Source: Fistularia commersonii
Taxonomy: Eukaryota; Chordata; Actinopteri; Syngnathiformes; Fistulariidae
DNA length: 64,000 bases
Assembly (NCBI GenBank): GCA_037954325.1
Contig: JBBMNZ010000026.1
Span: 7,381,501 to 7,445,500 of the forward strand
Reading direction: 5' to 3'
Shown in pieces: positions 32,402 to 44,768 of this stretch. Position 1 is the first letter of the stretch, and every line of letters begins with the position of its first letter. The notes under the pieces are model-generated. The model did no database searches. It saw only the letters and a program-made list of their open reading frames with translations, and was not told the DNA's origin. Made by a program: the position numbers and the translations under genes.

Positions 32402-33228
32402 AAAGGGAGGACTAATGGGAGGACTAATTTGGCATAAATATGCTTTACTACTTATCTCATACGAGAGTGTCTTGTTAAAAAAGCAGTTTGTCATTTCCTT
32501 AAAAATTGCAATTTATAACAGATTTTAACCCTGGGGCGCTATTATTGTTTTACTAGCGTACTATATGCTAGGTTGATGACGTGTACAGGTTGCTCGTATT
32601 AACTTTGGCTTTCCGCGGGTGTTAACTTTGGCTCGGTATATAAAAGCAATTTAGTTGCTTTTGGGTGTAAATTCCAGTCCAAGGGAAATAAAGGGACTGA
32701 TGTTAATGTGCACAGCTTTCCAAAAGACAAATGGATAAAAGGGAGTGGGAAATTGCTTGCGGACGTACACAACTTCCTAAGAATCTGCAGCCACGTTCTC
32801 GCCACTTCTCTCCGGATGCGTTTGACATATTAAGCCGAGCTAAGCTGCTGAAAAAGCTGGCGGGTGCTGCTAGTTTTTAACAGCCAAATGTCGTAGCTAC
32901 ACACTTTCCTCTCTGCGACTTTGACTGTTTTCATTTTTAAGCTCATTTTGACTTCTGTCTGCAGCGTTATCCTCGCTCATGTCTCTCTCAGGTTCAAATG
33001 GGAAGGGTTGGATAGATAGTTTTTGGACTGGACGGTAAAATGAACGGGATCGAGCCCGGTGCAACCTCGTGACATCACTACGTAGACAACAATGGCAGCC
33101 TACAAGTGAAAAGTTTTTTTGTTCCAATTTTATATAAACCAAGATATGTTGAGAGATATTATTATTGTTTTAACATAGCTAGTACAAATATTAATCAAAT
33201 AGGATATTAATGTCTTGGGAGCCCTCCA
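32402..33228 (+). mobile_element. THAP-domain short DNA transposon, copy B
   Basis: Starts AAAGGGAGG and ends GGGAGCCCTCC. One frame retains the THAP C-terminal signature RSRHFSPDAF followed by SRAKLLKKLAGAASF (about 32785-32878). The N-terminal zinc-finger part (about 32660-32760) is frameshifted, so no full domain remains. Confidence 0.75.
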
Positions 33229-33607
33229 AATAGATGTAGCTTTTTAGTAAACAACAGAAATACATTACATTTCAAATTAGTCTCCATGTTCGGTGTAGCA
33301 ACTTTCACATTATATTTATGTATTCATTGTCGTTTCATTCATAGATTCACATTTCCCGTGTCACAAAAAAACTCGGTACTTGACTTCACAAACTTCTGAA
33401 TCCGTGTGTATATTTTTGTCTCTGCTGTTATGGTGGGAACAACACACACACATTCACACACACATGCATACACTCTTTGATTTTCTGGGACCTGCACTAC
33501 ATGGTAGACAGCAAGAGATCTAAAAAAAAAACAATGCATGAATAAAATTTACTCACCTTCACCGCATACCGAGTGCTAATGATTCGTTGTTGAAACATAC
33601 ACACAGG

Positions 33608-33632
33608 CACACACACACACACACACACACAC
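33608..33632. repeat. (CA)n microsatellite
   Basis: About 12 CA units. A looser CA-rich tract precedes it at 33440-33466. Nothing else is recognised in 33229-34070. Confidence 0.9.
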
Positions 33633-34069
33633 CTGAACAGAGTTTCAGTAATTCTGAGAGCGTCGCACGTCTTATTCGCTCCATCTCTCTTCAGGCAAGG
33701 ACCTTCACCCGCATTGACTGGATGAGTGGATTTGATAAGCATAAGCGTTTACTTATTAGGAGACGCGTCTGTAGGTGAAAAGATTTTAAAAACACAGAGT
33801 GTTGCCCGGCATGTTGAGCAGGTAGAACTGCGGAGACGACTGTTTACTTTTTGGAAGCGGCGGAGGTGATGGACAGTGAAAGAAGCACACAAGCGATCCG
33901 CCACCCACGGGGGAAAAAAAAAAAATCACCCCACCTAGGACGTCTACTGCACAGGGGCCGCTCTGTGCAACATTGTGGTTTTTTGCAAAATATTCCCGGT
34001 ATGTATCCATGTGGTAGCATGCACGCTCGCAGGAGAGTGCTAGAAATTTCGTGAAAGAAGGGATAGCGT

Positions 34070-34230
34070 TTGTGTGTGTGTGTGTGTGCCGTCCAGGTGG
34101 ATGTGTTATAGGTCAGGCTGTTCGTCAGACGTGATCCGGATCGATGCGGCCCTAATCTAAGGGTCTTATGATGTGATTGATTACCTCATATTCTGAGGCT
34201 GAGCGCACAGATCTCCACCATGTGTGATAG

Positions 34231-34258
<28 letters not shown>
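34070..34258. repeat. (GT)n and (CA)n pair
   Basis: Short GT tract at 34072-34088 and CA tract at 34231-34258. The interval 34259-35375 is AT-rich without supported features. Confidence 0.9.
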
Positions 34259-34262
<4 letters not shown>

Positions 34263-35377
34263 TAACACCATGGTCAGTTCAGTCAAGAAAAAGAATTGAT
34301 TGTGCTAGGGTAAAACTAGAGTAGATTGGTTAGCTTGGCGCAGGGCTGGACAGTTTACTCAGAAAATATGAAAGGAGCAGAAAATGTTCATTGTTACCAT
34401 CTTTCATGTGTAAAATGTCGGTGTGTGTGTTTTCTATGAAATTGGTGTTTCTTGGAATCATTAGCTTTGACATTTTTTTTTCCCCGTCTCAGCCTCCACA
34501 ATAACGCAAGTATGTGTTGACAACACGTTGTGCGTTTTAGCCAAACCGAAAATTGTTACAGCGGAGAAAAAGAAACAGGCCCCATTACAGTGGCACCTGT
34601 TATTGAATCTGAGAAGTTATGTGCACGTGTAAACGCGGGCTTTTCTCTTATACTACTTATATATGTGTGTGTTTCACTGTTATTTCAATGTGTGCACACT
34701 CTATGAAACACCAAGTGTGTTTCTATAAAGTTGCGCTTAAGGCTACCTAGCTGATGCTCGCCTGAGTTTTCGCCTGCTGACAGCAAAATAAGAAAGTAAT
34801 AATACCATATTAGATTAACGCATTACCTTGAAATAATATAATGCATCGTGGACACTGTTGATGTCATAAAATATAGTAATTCAGAGTTGAGGAAACAGTT
34901 GAAATATCCATGGTGCATTGTGCATTGCTCAAAAAAAAAAACCATAGCTAAATTAAAAAAAAAAAAACATGATTGAAAGCTGGGATTAAAATGTTACTGT
35001 TAGTGCAAAGACCTCCAAGATAAACTGTTTAGATATGATAATTTTATGTCTCAGTTGAAAGCAAATATTTGAAAATGATTCAGTTGACATTCATTTGAAT
35101 TTCTTGTAAAAAGAACTCTACTTGTCATGTCAGGTTCAATTATTTTACACCATCGACAAATACGGGATGTCTTGGAGATCTTCAGCTTCATAGGTGTGTA
35201 TAGCTTGGATCCAGGTTCTCGATACTGCAGTTGGTCCTTATTGATCAATCACAAGCCAAAAAAAATAAAAATAAATTAGTTATGACTGCAACCCTTTCAA
35301 TATGACATGTCTTGATGGGCTTCAGTCAATGATGAGGCTTATCTCCACTGCATCTGCTACTCCTGGCTGCAAATATC

Positions 35378-35379
35378 AC

Positions 35380-35414
<35 letters not shown>

Positions 35415-35416
35415 CG
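35378..35416. repeat. (CA)n microsatellite
   Basis: CA tract with one interruption. A (GT)12 tract follows at 35777-35799. A poly(T) at 35638-35652 and A-rich runs at 35930-35958 are the only other structures up to 36690. Confidence 0.9.
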
Positions 35417-36692
35417 GAGGCTTTGAGGTAGACTTTGAACGCCTCTTCACCTAAATTTTCTCCTTTGCTCTCTAAATACCGGCTTACAGGAACACACTCA
35501 CTGTGGTAATACACACAACTGAACACAGATAAGGCCACTCTCCTGGATTTCTACTTTCACTCACCAAATGTTTGATGTATTCCCCCCTCAATCCCCCCCG
35601 ACGCTCCCCTTTGGACCTGCCTCCATGGCTACGTTTTCTTTTTTTTTTTTTTCCACCCGTTTGTTTTATCTAGCTCCCATTTCACCCCCCTCCATCCGTC
35701 ACCCTGCCTCTATTGGCGCATGCGAGTAGGAGGATGTCTCTTCATGTTGAGCCCGAATTTGGCTCCCTGAAGACTGTGTGTGTGTGTGTGTGTGTGTGTC
35801 CATGCTTGCAGGGGGGTATGAAAGAAAAAGATGGTGGATTTGAAAACGGCATCACAGAGCAGGTGTCTTTCCATCTGTGCCGATCACAGTTGACTTTTCC
35901 CTCTTACTCTCTCCCATCACACGTGTTAAAAAAAAAACAAAAAACAAAAAAAAAAAACATCGCAACCCATTTTCTACCAGGCAGCGAAACATTAGCGACA
36001 GAAAATGATAGCACAATAAGAAGCGGAAACCAAAAAAAAATGTAAAAAAAGGCAAAATAATTAGTTTATACAGAAACCGAGGAGAAACGGTGACCAGAGA
36101 AGCGTTTACGTTGAACGACGAATAAGAACGAAGAAATGAAGCGAGAGAGGGAGTGAAAAGGGAGAAGAGGCAGAAGTATCGTGGGATGCCTCCTGCTGAT
36201 ATAAGCAATTTTATGCTGAATTTGATGTGTATGTCCGTGTGTGTGTCAGCAACCATCCTCCCCCCCCTCGCCATTAAAATCAGGTCCGGGAGACAGCAGC
36301 TGACCGCGCTGGACGGATTTTATGAACGGATCTGTGTCTGGATGGATGTACGGATGGATGGCGTTCACTTTACTGGAGGGATAACAGAAACTCCCTTGAG
36401 ATTGAACCTCGACCAAAATGGCGGGTTGATGAATTCAAATAAATGAGGCGAATACGTGAGTTTCTGACATGGGAAAATACGCCAATTTACTTGATTATGC
36501 CTTGATGACGATGATTTTGCTGATTATTTCCACCCTACCCATACCGATCTGAATGCTAATCATTACAATTTGCATTGCAACCTCCGAAAAAAACGCGATC
36601 GAATCTTCGAAGGAGTTTGATGGATAATATTTCCGCCCTGTGTCACTCGGCGTTTCTGTTCACGAATTCGTTTTACACCTTATAATTTTCAT

Positions 36693-37570
36693 AAAGGGAT
36701 AAGCAAAAATATGCTTGTTTGTCTCATAAAAAAGCATGAATAATTGTTATTTCTTTAAAAGACGCAGTGCATAACAGATTTTAACCCAGGGGGCCCGCTA
36801 TCGTTTTATTAGCGCAATGCATGCTAGGATGCTTGGTTGATGACGTGTGCAGGTTGCTCGTGTTAACTTTGGCTTTCCGCGTGTGTTAACTTTGGCTCGG
36901 TACGGTGCGGTATAAACAGTAATAATGCCACATTGTGCTGCTTTTGGGTACAATTTCCAATCCAAGGGAAACAAAGGGAGGGATGCTAGTATGCACAGCT
37001 TGTCCAACGGACAAGAAGAGAAGAAAGGAGGGGGAAATTGCTTGTGGACGCTGGATGTTCTTCTGAAAAGACGTCAACAACCTGCTACTGCAGAAGTAGC
37101 ATCTGCTAATGAAAGATCGGCACGATCACGGGGGAAACAGCGGTCTGTAAGTCTGGACAACCAATGACAAAAACTGGAGCTACTTAAACAGACGCTTTCT
37201 CTCTATTAGCAACATAGTTGCAGCATGCACACTAGTGACCTTTGCCCCTTCATACGTCTTCATTTTGAAACTCATTTTGATTTCTGTCTTCAGCGTTATC
37301 CTCCTCGATCCAAATGGGAAGGGTTGCACTGACGACATGTTTTTGCACCGTAGGATAAATAAACAGGACCGATCCCGGCGCGGCCTCCTCATGTAACTAC
37401 CTGGCCAGCGGATGTAAACAGCAATGGCGGCGTACGAGTGAAAAGCTTTTTTTTTTTTTTTACAGTTTTTTACAAACAAATGACATGTTGAGAGATTTTG
37501 TTAATGTTTTGATGTAACTGGTACAAATATTGATCAAACAGGACAATGACATTTCGGTAACCGTTCCTTT
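36693..37570 (+). mobile_element. THAP-domain short DNA transposon, copy C
   Basis: Starts AAAGGGATAAGC and ends ggtaaccgttccttt. An ORF from 36925 begins MPHCAAFGYNFQSKGNKG, the typical THAP zinc-finger start (M-P-x-C-A-A-F-G), but the second zinc-binding cysteine is Tyr here and the frame then shifts. The 3' part has the shared atgttgagagattttgttaa block. Confidence 0.8.
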
Positions 37571-38230
37571 AAAACTGAAAGTCGGAAGGAAATCAAGAGT
37601 CTTACCGGGGAGTCTTACTCGGTGAGTAAGTGTCATGTACACTGCTCAAAAAAATAAAGGGAACACTTAAAAAACACATCCTAGATCTAAATGAATGAAA
37701 TATTCTTATGAAATACTTTGCTCTTTACACAGTTGAATGTGCTGACAACAAAATCACACAAAAATGATCAACGGAAATCAAATGTAATAACCCATGGAGG
37801 TCTGGATTAGGAATCACACTCAAAATTAAAGTGTAAAAACAAACTCCAGGCTGACCCAACTTTGATGTAATGTCCTTAAAACAAGTCAAAATGAATCTCT
37901 GTTGCTTCCCGTCCAGAAGGAGGAGCGGATGTTGGCGCTGTGGGCAGAACAGCCCGGTTTGGACGATGTCATCTCTCCAACGTATCACAACCGCGTGGAG
38001 AAAGAGAAGCGATGGACTGAAATAGCAGAAGCTCAGCAAGTTCTCCGTGAAAACATTGCATGGCGGGAAAAAAATGCCGAAATCTAGTTGTAGTTTTCCA
38101 CAAGTCTTTTCCAAATCTTCTCAAAGGAAACGAGATTAACAGACCAGGGTGAGATTTAAAACTCTAAAAACTAGTCTTTAGATGTGAGATGATAGGTTCA
38201 CAGGAGTCTTTTCCAAATCTTTTCACAGTT
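37571..38230 (+). mobile_element. MADF-domain (Harbinger-like) element remnant, interrupted by a MITE
   Basis: A fragment at 37918-38087 encodes ALWAEQPGLDDVISPTYHNR, then a run with KRWTEIAEAQQ, which resembles a MADF (Myb/SANT-like) domain as found beside Harbinger transposases. A related fragment lies at 61205-61300. The stretch 37643-37893 is a separate insertion. Element ends are not resolved. Confidence 0.5.
37643..37893. mobile_element. Dispersed fish DNA-transposon fragment (TGCTCAAAAAAATAAAGGGA type)
   Basis: The end tgctcaaaaaaataaaggga followed by acacttaaaaaacacat is a terminal sequence I recall from many fish genomes. The fragment lies between two parts of the MADF element and lacks a recognisable far terminus. 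Confidence 0.6.
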
Positions 38231-38237
38231 TTTAGAT

Positions 38238-38920
38238 CAGGGGTGTCAAACTCATTTTGGTCCGGGGGCCACATACGGCCTAATTTGATGTCAAGGGGGC
38301 CGAACCAGTAAAATAATTACCTAGAAGTGACACGAGGTCCTAAATTTTCCTTTGTTTTAGTGCAAAGGAGGTAAAGAGGTAAATTATAAAAATTCTTTAT
38401 ATGTAATGAACTGTTCCTCTAAAAAATACATGACAAATGAATATTGAAAAAGAATTACTTAAATTACACTCTAAAAATATTGTTGAGCCAAAAGAGAAAA
38501 TCTTTAAAAAAAAAAATTTCAAATTTATTAGAAAATTGATTGGTAGCATGCATAAGAGGAAGTATAATGTTTACAAGACTAATGGTGGCTATTCTGGTTA
38601 TTAAGTCAATCTTTTTAATTTTGCCCATTTTTTTTTTTTTCCCATCGTGTTTGTGGTTTATATATAAATAAGAAAAGAAAAGATCGTTCTAACGATGTCA
38701 CTAGATGTTCTTTCATCAAAAAATCATTTTGTTGTCAAATTTTGAAACAAAAAAATACATTGCAAAGTTACTTTTTCATTTTTTTCCTTGCCCATTAAAC
38801 CCACTATATAAAACCCCCAGATGCATGTGAGAAAAAATGCACGGGCTGAACTTATTTAATGTCAGGCAGGGGGCCACAAAAGATTATTCCAAGGGCCGCA
38901 ATTGGAGTCTGAGACGCATG
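38238..38920. mobile_element. hAT-like non-autonomous transposon with target duplication
   Basis: Begins CAGGGGTGTCAAACTC and ends GAGTCTGAGACGCATG, imperfect inverted repeats. Flanking 8-mers ttttagat (38230-38237) and ctttagat (38921-38928) match at 7 of 8 positions. The CAGGGGTGTCAAACTCATTT start with GGGGGCCACA blocks at both ends is typical of hAT MITEs. 683 bp, no transposase. Confidence 0.85.
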
Positions 38921-39548
38921 CTTTAGATATAGCATATTATATTAATATGGCATTAAATACTCAACATTGGAGTGACAGACCGCATTGGTTTTGCCTGGGC
39001 ACAACTTTTTCACCCCCGAGCTGCAGTTGCTCGACCCATTTTTTCTCCATGTGTAAAAGGTCGTGAAAGTTTCGCGTCCAAAATTCTGTCCCCTTCAACC
39101 GCACGTCAACAGCTTTCGAGACATCTCAAGACTCCCGGCAGCTACGGGTCACCCAGGGGCCGACCAATAAGAGGGCTCGCGTTGGAGACCCCCCGCCTCC
39201 CCACTGGATAGCAGTGTATCATTTTAATCAGACGGATGTAGAGAGACCATTGCGGGTGATTATCCGCATTTTTTATGAATGGTGTAAATATCCCGAATGG
39301 TTTCTCATTAAGTCCAACATGACACCTTGTTGGATCCGACGCGTCTCGTACTCAAGGGAGGTCGGATGTCTGGACGCGTCGGGTCGGCCATGCGTGTCGT
39401 GTGCGAGCGTGATCGAATGTGTAATTCTGCGTGATGTGCCGTAGCAGACACCTGCTGGTGCGCTTTTATGGGACCGACCCCGCGGAGGCACTCACACTGC
39501 GCCTCAGATACACCTTCAGCGCACTCGCTTTGTCGTTGGCAGAGATGG

Positions 39549-39575
39549 GGAAAAAAAAAAAAAAAAAAAAAAAAA
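39549..39575. repeat. Poly(A) run
   Basis: About 26 uninterrupted A. The interval 38929-40335 has no supported gene; a poly(T) lies at 39660-39676. Confidence 0.9.
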
Positions 39576-40334
39576 TGGTACGCGCAGCCCAGAGGGAGGG
39601 TTGTGTGTTTTATCTGCCGGCATGTGATCTCATTGTGTCACTTCACGTGATTTACTCTTATTTTTTTTTTTTTTTTAAAGAAAAAATAAATATAAATTAG
39701 GTGGCATGAAGCAGAGTTACACACATGATTGGAAAAATAATGAGGTGTGAAAAAAAAATTCAACTGACCGTACAGGGTACGGCTGCTGCCTAGGTAACAA
39801 GCTTAGTGCAATTACTGCAATTAAAAAAAAATCCATTATGGAAGGGGACAAAATTAACCAGAGATAATGGAAATTACATGTTTTTTCCTGTTGCTTTTGT
39901 TAATCATTTGTTTTTACTCCAGCCACCTTTTCTAAAAAGTCAATTACACAATGCCACGTCTTTCCATCAGTCACTTTTCTGAGGTTGTCACGTCCGCGCA
40001 CGTCTCGGACAGATCCATTGTTCCCCCTGCCATCGGTCAGCGCCGCAGGAAATCTACTGTTAGAAATCCGCAAGACAACGTCTACTTCCTGGCATTAGCA
40101 TATTTTTGTGAAACGCCATGTAATTTTATGTTAATCTAATATGCAGCCCTTGTTTGTAAAATCTAGCAGAGGCTCTTTGGTGCCTTCTCTCCTCTCCATT
40201 TTTTTTTTTCCCCCCTATCTGCTTTCTATCTCTCTCCTCTTCCGTTTGTTGTCTGGGACTCTTAAGCCCCGTGCACAGTAGACTTCAGTCTGACAGGCCC
40301 AGAATGGAAACAAAAGTGAGAAAAAAAGGCTTGG

Positions 40335-40335
<1 letters not shown>

Positions 40336-40371
<36 letters not shown>

Positions 40372-40794
40372 TGTGTGCGTGCATGAGTGTGTGTGGGTGA
40401 GATTAAACAGCAAACACCAGAGTGAAGTCATACTTCATGTCGCTGCTTTTCTCGACACTCTTCCCCACTTTCCCGTCTCGTCTTTTGCTTAATGTTTGAA
40501 AGAGCTTTTTATTCCGCAAATTCTCTGCTCTCTCATGAATAATGCATCTGCATCAAGAGCAAAGACTACTTTCCCCGCCCCATTGTACTCAGTCCTTCCA
40601 ACACACACACACATAAACACACACACACACACACCGGTGCGGTTATTAGCCAGTTGTGCGTTTTTTTTTTTTTTTTTTTTTGCCTTTTTATATCCAAAAA
40701 CAGATCTGTCACAACAGCGGAGCATAACATACTGGTAAATTCAGTTATCCTCCCTCAACGGAGGAAATTACCTGGACCAGACCATCTGCGGGCA

Positions 40795-40828
<34 letters not shown>
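40336..40828. repeat. Cluster of (GT)n, (CA)n, poly(T) and (GT)n
   Basis: GT tract 40336-40368, CA tract 40602-40635, T22 at about 40660-40681, and GT tract 40798-40828. The interval 40829-41403 holds only an A23 run at about 41150-41172. Confidence 0.9.
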
Positions 40829-40832
<4 letters not shown>

Positions 40833-41403
40833 CATTTAGGACTTCACTACAGTCAGCTGCAGGACTGCTGATGATCACACTATACCAGGACTTCAGTAAT
40901 AGCTGGTAGCAGGTTCGCTAATAGTATATCAACAATCTTGCGACAGTGTAACGTTGTGTATACGTGTCTAACAAATTATTCTATTATGGCTTTCCATGTT
41001 TTGCTGACAAAACATAATAGCGCTATTTCTCATTTATGTCACCGCGTTGGGGTTACCACTCACGCAAACACGGTGCGCCGTGCATGTTTTTGTCACAGGA
41101 GAGTGCCTGATGTTTTGAATCTCGAATCGAGTCTAGTAGCAGCTATGATTAAAAAAAAAAAAAAAAAAAAAACTTCCTCTGCAGGGTTACTGTTTAGTAT
41201 TTCATTTCGGCTTCTAACCTGTTTGAGTAGTAGATTTAGTCAAAAATAAGTCTTCAGCAAAATTGCGCATAAACATCAAACTAACCATTTGACTTAACTA
41301 TCCTTTGCATGAGTATCCTCCGTCAAAAAAAAACCAAAACGTATATACACGACCATAAGGTGCAGCGTACAAAAAGGCGCAGTCTCAGTTATGTTTGCCA
41401 TTA

Positions 41404-42128
41404 CTGTATTTAACACACACATAAGGCGCACCTGATTATAAGGCGCGGGTTTTATCGAAAATCCACGCCCACACTTCCCCCTTTAACGTTCTCATGGCGT
41501 CGTCTACTACAGCTTTTCATTATAATCCCCTGGAAGTTACCGCGCTCCCGTAGTCCTGGTCCGGATGGAAAAATGTTACCGTTTCATGAAACGAAAACAC
41601 CAAGACGGACCTCCTTGGAAATGTTCAATTTTCATTTCTTCTGCTCGCGTTACCGCTTTTAGTCGAATGTTGACCGTCGAAACGCTTCTCCCACTCGTCC
41701 TTCGCTCGACGATCCACCGCTCGAGTCTTTCCTCCAACTTGAAAACACAGCTGCATCTTTTTGACCCATCGGAGCTCGTCTTCCAGCTTCCTCCACTTGC
41801 GAACCATCGATTCATTAATCTTGAATTCTCTCGCGGCTGCTCGATTTCCATGTTTCTCCATGTAGCTGATTCCCTTCAGTTTAAACTGTGCTTCATAAGA
41901 GTGCCTCTTTGCCATTTTCAGGGTTGTTAAAACAACGATATTCTGCAAAACGTACATACCCGTTCTTTTATATACAATAAACACCCACACTTCCCACTTT
42001 AACGTTCTCATGATGTTCTTTACTATGTCCGCCTTACAACAACAACACCCAGGGCGCAGTGCACTATAGGGCACATTTTGAAGAAAATATAAGACTTTTA
42101 TGTGCGCCTTATAGTAGTGAAAATACAG
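41404..42128 (-). mobile_element. Short pogo/Tigger-like (Tc1-mariner superfamily) transposon remnant
   Basis: The element starts CTGTATTT and ends AAATACAG with TA on both sides (41402-41403 and 42129-42130), the Tc1-mariner target duplication. Subterminal ataaggcgcac blocks occur at both ends. On the minus strand, an ORF from 41915 to 41625 begins MAKRHSYEAQFKLKGISYME and continues with KHGNRAAAREF and SMVRKWRK, a Brinker-type helix-turn-helix DNA-binding domain as in Tigger/pogo transposases. The DDE catalytic domain is absent. Confidence 0.75.
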
Positions 42129-42409
42129 TAATAATATTTTTTACTTGAAAAGCAGCATGTGGAGTTTCCACCAGTCCGAGACACTTTGCATTGACTCTCG
42201 TTTTTTTTTGGCAAGCTGTGAAAAGTTAATTAAGACATCACACCCTCGCATCTTTGTTGCTTATTGGCCTGACACACGACTTCAGCCCCCCCCAAAAAAA
42301 GGATGTGTCCCACGCAGGGACGTTATTTGTGCTGCTGTGGCAGGTGGAAACTGGGGGAGGTCAAATTCAGATAAATTGGTTTTTCTCTTTGAACACCTGC
42401 TGACGCACA

Positions 42410-42480
42410 CACACTCAGACCCACACATACATGCACGTACGTGCGCGTGCTGGTGCTCCGCACACACACACACACCCGAC
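42410..42480. repeat. CA-rich low-complexity tract
   Basis: Interrupted CA/CACG repeats. The interval 42481-43050 has no supported feature apart from a CCTCCT run at 42695-42715. Confidence 0.8.
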
Positions 42481-43052
42481 CAGATACGCCGACGCGGTTG
42501 AATTCCCAGCGCCGTGTTTGAACTGCATTTCGGATGCATACGTAATGTTTGGAGTGGCACAGGGCTCCTTTCATATGGAGATGATCCGGATGAGGCCGAG
42601 CATTGACCTGCCACAACCTATCTGTTCCAGCGTTACATCCACACCTGCCCTCCGAATCTTTAATATGTCGTTTTAATAAGTCGTTTATCCTTCCCCCTCC
42701 TCCTCCTCCTCCTCCACCCGGTCGAGACTCTTCTTCTGTGCGCTCCACATTTTCGGCGTTACTGAGACGCTTCTAATAATAGTCCTGACAGTCAGGCTGT
42801 CCCAGTTGTTAGCTTTTGTCGGTAGCCTAGATACTAAATTAATAATTTGAAATGTAGGGCTCAGATAGGGCCATCGGTTTAAGCGGCGAAATGTAAATGC
42901 GCGATGCAGATAAAGTGAGAATAAAAGACCTCCCAGATACCGGGGCGACCACATTTTCCTCGTCCGCCAGGAGATAAATATGATGGAGATGAATGTCAGT
43001 GGAAGTCATTGTTTGGCTGCCATGGGAGGTGTAGGCAACCTATCATGTATGT

Positions 43053-43084
43053 CAGTGTGTGTGTGTGTGTGTGTGTGTGTGCTT
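43053..43084. repeat. (GT)n microsatellite
   Basis: About 14 GT units. The interval 43085-44300 has no gene I can support. Confidence 0.9.
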
Positions 43085-44034
43085 GTGTGCTAATTATATG
43101 CATGCTCTGAGCGTTAGTCTGATTGTCAGTGTCTGACGCTCATCTTCACACAGAGGGAGTGGAGTGTGTGCGTGTGTGTGTGATAGAGAGAATGCTGGTG
43201 GGGGGTTACAAACATTTGGAAGCATTTTAAGACAAAGCAAAATGCTCTGATGATGGTTTTGTGGGTTTTGTGAGAGGATGAGAGAAAAAGGGGGACAGAG
43301 GAAGAAGTCTCGCCATGACAACACACCCATTGCTTTTGCAGGTGCATTCTGACCTGTCACCCTTTCTCCTCGCAAAGCTAAAAAGGAAGTCTGTGCAGGA
43401 TAATGTCAGAGCGAACAAAGAAGCGGGATGAAACACTCGTCCTATTTCACATGAGTGTACTAGCTTAAATCAATGAATCATTCATTTACAAAATATACTA
43501 ATTATTCATCCATTCATGTCTTTACTGCTTATAGCCAGGGTTCAACCTGGACCTGTCTTTACATTTGTTCGTTGAGCAGCCAATGATAGTCCTAAAAGCG
43601 TTTTCTGTAAAGAATTTATCAACCAAATGTATCAATCGGGAATACGATTGCAAAGAAAAGGCATTTTATTTCAAATTTGTCATCACCGCCGTTCGGTCAC
43701 TTGCCGGTTCGTTGGTTGCCATTCACTTACATGCATCATGTAAGTTACTTATTTTGATATTGGTGATCTAAAGATAGTAATCACTGAGAAATATATTTTA
43801 CATGATAACATTATATAATATTGGTACATTCTAAGAGCGGCGTTAGTCTTTTTATGGTGAGGGTTTAACCGGGTGTTTAGTCAGATTTGACACACTGCGC
43901 GAGAACACTATTTTTACCGTTATAAGTTAGCACCGGCCTTTGGATTCCCCCGCTTGACATTTCCACCACGTGCGCGACACCTGAGGTGAAAAAATATAGG
44001 CCGTCCATTAATGTGCCCTTTCGCTTCCTCATAC

Positions 44035-44290
44035 AGAAACACGTACAGCCGGTCAAAGATCAGCCATTGATCCCTCCCCTCTCCTCTTGCCGCTTCGGCA
44101 ATTATTTCCCTAATTATTCATAAGTCGTCTCCAGCACGCCGGCGGTGTGAGCGCAAATGTCATAAGTTGGTCAGGAAAAAAAAGTTGCCCTAATTATTGC
44201 TCGAAAAAAATACCCCGGCTGACATTTCACTGCGCGCCGTCACAACAACAGCATTGTGTAAATGAGGTGGGTGATATTTGCATAAACTTC
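44035..44290. promoter_or_regulatory. Candidate conserved non-coding element
   Basis: Complex, non-repetitive sequence among repeats, with two CCTAATTATT homeodomain-type cores (44109-44118 and 44189-44198) and an octamer-like ATTTGCAT (44275-44282). No ORF is plausible. This is inference from composition; conservation was not tested. Confidence 0.25.
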
Positions 44291-44302
44291 TATTTGTAGC
44301 GC

Positions 44303-44768
44303 ACGCACACACACACACACACACACGCCAACAACATAAACCAGCGCACGGACAGCGTGTCAACCTTTCTTAATAGGTTGCGATATTAAGGAAGAGTCAG
44401 CATTGTGTGTGTTATTAATGATGTCACACACAAGTTGCATGAATGATGATACAGCCAGAGGATGAAGAATTCCAACAGCAGGCGCTTTTCAGCCTGTGTG
44501 TGTGTGTGAAGAGAAGAAGAGCATCGCTTCATGTGTAGCACCGTGTGACCTTGATGCCCGGGAATGAACGATGGGGGGAGGGCAGACGGGTCGAGGGGAG
44601 GATGAGGTGGGACGGAGAGGTGTAACATTTCTTTGTCATCATCCCTCTCCAGTGGTTTTCCACTCAGCCCTAACACTCCACTCTGCGGTGCTTAGAGTAG
44701 CACAATCTGTGTGTCCACCACCTGTCCTTTGCTTTTCTTAGTGCTGTGTGTGTGTGTGTGTGTGTGTG
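44303..44768. repeat. (CA)n and (GT)n microsatellites
   Basis: CA tract 44303-44328, short GT 44496-44512, GT tract 44745-44768. Nothing else recognised to 45403. Confidence 0.85.
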
